A stretch of 6,886 bases of DNA, from contig CANCFZ010000129.1 in assembly GCA_947377425.1 (NCBI GenBank), positions 1 through 6,886 on the forward strand, in the 5' to 3' direction. The stretch is from Flavobacteriaceae bacterium. GTDB taxonomy: Bacteria > Bacteroidota > Bacteroidia > Flavobacteriales > Flavobacteriaceae. The notes beneath the pieces are model-generated. The model was not told the DNA's origin. It worked only from the letters and a program-made list of their open reading frames with translations, and did no database searches. Shown here one piece after another: positions 5,068 through 6,886 of this stretch (the first letter of the stretch is position 1; each line of letters opens with the position of its first letter). A program made the position numbers and the translations under genes.

Positions 5068-5137
5068 TTGAACCATTAAGAGATTAAGGAACATTAAGTC
5101 TTAACTATTCTTAATTCCTATTTCCTAAATGGTTTAA
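5068..5137. repeat. 70-bp imperfect palindrome between dusB and lepA
   Basis: The ends are near-perfect inverted repeats, TTGAACCATT (5068-5077) and AATGGTTTAA (5128-5137), 9 of 10 complementary. The left half has three ATTAAG copies (5075, 5083, 5093) and the right half inverted CTTAAC/CTTAAT copies (5100, 5110). It looks like a dispersed intergenic REP-like or fold-back element; similar ATTAAG-rich palindromes are, from memory, frequent in Flavobacterium. It encodes no protein. Confidence 0.5.
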
Positions 5138-5161
5138 AAAAATAATTTCAAAACTTTACCT

Positions 5162-5169
5162 TATATTTG
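5162..5169 (+). promoter_or_regulatory. putative -7 element for lepA
   Basis: TATATTTG matches TAnnTTTG exactly, 44 bp upstream of the chosen lepA ATG and only 8 bp before an alternative in-frame ATG at 5178. No convincing -33 TTG is present at normal spacing. Confidence 0.5.
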
Positions 5170-5213
5170 CAGATTAAATGCGTGAGCATTGGCTAAAATT
5201 GACAGAAAAGAGC

Positions 5214-6886
5214 ATGAAAAATATTAGAAATTTTTGCATTATTGCACATATTGACCACGGAAAAAGTACACTTGCCGATCGACTACTTGGTGCGACACAA
5301 ACCGTTACAGCTCGTGAAGAAAAAGCGCAATTGCTTGACAACATGGATCTTGAACGTGAACGTGGTATTACCATAAAAAGTCACGCCATTCAGATGGAAT
5401 ATACTTATAAAGGTGAAGAATATATTTTGAACCTTATTGATACTCCTGGACACGTAGATTTCTCGTATGAAGTTTCTCGTTCCATTGCGGCTTGCGAAGG
5501 TGCATTATTGATTGTTGATGCTGCACAAAGTATTCAGGCACAAACGATTTCAAATTTATATTTAGCTTTAGAAAATGACTTGGAAATTATTCCGGTTTTG
5601 AATAAAGTAGATTTACCAAGTGCTAATCCTGACGAAGTTAGCGACGATATTATTGATTTATTAGGTTGCAAGTTGGAAGATATTATTCACGCTTCAGGTA
5701 AAACTGGTTTTGGTGTCGAGAATATTCTAGCTGCAATCATTGAAAAAATTCCTGCTCCAAAAGGAAATAAAGACGAACCATTACAAGCGTTGATTTTCGA
5801 CTCACATTATAATCCGTTTCGTGGAATTGAAGTTATTTTTCGTGTGAAAAATGGTGAAATTAAAAAAGGTCAGAAGATTAAATTCATGGCTACCGGAAAC
5901 GAATATTTTGCTGACGAAGTTGGTACTTTAAAATTAAATCAAGTTCCGAAAAACGTTATTTCAACTGGTGATGTTGGGTATTTGATATCTGGAATTAAAG
6001 AAGCAAAAGAAGTAAAAGTTGGTGATACCTTAACGGATGCAAAAACGCCAACAACCAATATGATTACAGGATTTGAGGATGTAAAGCCAATGGTTTTCGC
6101 CGGAATTTATCCTGTTGATACCGATGATTTTGAAGATTTACGTGCTTCGATGGAGAAATTGCAATTGAATGACGCTTCTTTGGTGTTTGCTCCCGAAAGT
6201 TCTGCTGCCTTAGGATTTGGTTTTCGATGCGGATTTTTAGGAATGTTGCACTTGGAAATTATTCAAGAACGACTGGAACGCGAATACGATATGACAGTAA
6301 TCACTACAGTACCAAACGTTTCGTATTTAGCTTACACGAAAAAAGAACCTAATACTTCATTTGTAATTAATAATCCTTCTGATTTACCAGAACCTTCAAA
6401 ACTTGATAGAGTTGAAGAACCTTTTATAAAAGCTACAATTATTACAAAAGCCGATTATGTTGGAAACGTAATGAGTTTGTGTATCGAGAAACGTGGTGTT
6501 ATTACCAATCAAACCTATTTGACCACCGAACGAGTTGAATTGACTTTTGACATGCCATTGGCTGAAATTGTATTCGATTTTTATGATCGATTAAAAACGG
6601 TTTCTAAAGGTTACGCATCGTTTGATTATTCTCCAATTGGAATGAAAGAATCGAAATTAGTAAAATTAGACGTTTTATTAAACGCACAATCTGTTGATGC
6701 GCTTTCGGCATTAATTCACGAAAGCAACGCGTACAATATTGGTAAAAAAATGTGTGAAAAATTGCGCGAATTGATTCCAAGACAGCAATTTGACATTCCG
6801 ATTCAAGCAGCTATTGGAGCTAAAATTATTGCTCGTGAAACGATAAAAGCATTACGAAAAGACGTTACCGCAAAATGTTATGGTGG
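5214..6886 (+). CDS. lepA: elongation factor 4 (LepA) translational GTPase, partial (C-terminus outside window)
   Basis: LepA/EF4 is a ribosome-associated GTPase implicated in back-translocation, initiation efficiency and 30S maturation. The frame is open from 5214 to the right edge (557 codons plus two bases). Family length is about 598 residues, so roughly 40 are missing, cut at AKCYGG at the start of the conserved C-terminal domain. GTPase motifs: G1 AHIDHGKS (11-18), switch I RGITIKS (50-56), G3 DTPGHVDF (76-83) with catalytic His80, G4 NKVD (130-133), G5 SGKTG (161-165). The LepA-specific GFRCGFLGMLHLEIIQERLE is present in the EF-G-like region, and no domain IV is inserted. ATG 5214 gives the standard MKNIRNFCIIAHIDHGKS start. 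An in-frame ATG at 5178 would add 12 residues and match a near-leaderless transcript. I checked the frame through the window and saw no stop or frameshift. Confidence 0.97.
   Translation, partial: MKNIRNFCIIAHIDHGKSTLADRLLGATQTVTAREEKAQLLDNMDLERERGITIKSHAIQMEYTYKGEEYILNLIDTPGHVDFSYEVSRSIAACEGALLIVDAAQSIQAQTISNLYLALENDLEIIPVLNKVDLPSANPDEVSDDIIDLLGCKLEDIIHASGKTGFGVENILAAIIEKIPAPKGNKDEPLQALIFDSHYNPFRGIEVIFRVKNGEIKKGQKIKFMATGNEYFADEVGTLKLNQVPKNVISTGDVGYLISGIKEAKEVKVGDTLTDAKTPTTNMITGFEDVKPMVFAGIYPVDTDDFEDLRASMEKLQLNDASLVFAPESSAALGFGFRCGFLGMLHLEIIQERLEREYDMTVITTVPNVSYLAYTKKEPNTSFVINNPSDLPEPSKLDRVEEPFIKATIITKADYVGNVMSLCIEKRGVITNQTYLTTERVELTFDMPLAEIVFDFYDRLKTVSKGYASFDYSPIGMKESKLVKLDVLLNAQSVDALSALIHESNAYNIGKKMCEKLRELIPRQQFDIPIQAAIGAKIIARETIKALRKDVTAKCYG

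Noticed and set aside
5174..5374. 66-codon minus-strand frame opposite the lepA start
   Set aside because: It is antisense to the G1 and switch I region of LepA; its composition reflects the complement of that gene.

Overview
This is a gene-dense, AT-rich stretch of a Bacteroidota chromosome, most likely Flavobacterium or a close relative. The evidence is AT-biased codon use, absence of clear Shine-Dalgarno sequences, several TAnnTTTG (-7) promoter elements of the Bacteroidota type, terminators built from A-tract/hairpin/T-tract palindromes, a tRNA without encoded CCA, and a small protein with a PID-CTERM-like tail. This is inferred from content, not from a database search.

Layout. (1) 1-657, minus: N-terminal two thirds of pdxA (vitamin B6), running off the left edge. 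(2) 719-1309, plus: riboflavin synthase (ribE, vitamin B2), divergent from pdxA across about 60 bp that holds two facing promoter elements. (3) 1337-1540, minus: a 67-residue secreted or membrane protein with a proline-rich linker and PIDGG-TM-basic tail; a perfect 15-bp bidirectional terminator lies between it and ribE and overlaps its last codons. (4) 1709-1782, minus: a CAU-anticodon tRNA with its own promoter and an abutting terminator. (5) 1893-2294, minus: methylmalonyl-CoA epimerase. (6) 2450-4047, plus: rbfA and a LolC/LolE-type permease, 2 bp apart, preceded by a promoter that may give a nearly leaderless mRNA and by a short tandem octamer repeat. (7) 4044-5036, minus: a DusB-type tRNA-dihydrouridine synthase whose stop codon overlaps the permease stop. 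(8) 5214-6886, plus: lepA, cut by the right edge about 40 codons before its expected end, divergent from dusB across an intergenic imperfect palindrome.

Functionally this is core housekeeping: cofactor synthesis (B6, B2), ribosome and tRNA maturation or function (RbfA, DusB, LepA, a tRNA), propionyl/methylmalonyl-CoA metabolism and lipoprotein export. No gap exceeds 300 bp. The four larger gaps (1541-1708, 1783-1892, 2295-2449, 5037-5213) contain only the promoters, terminators and repeats listed. I found no mobile element, CRISPR array, phage gene or defence system. I do not see a new multi-gene system. The points most worth a second look are the small PID-CTERM-like protein whose tail codons are the arm of its terminator, the compact and possibly leaderless promoter architecture, and two intergenic repeat-like elements.
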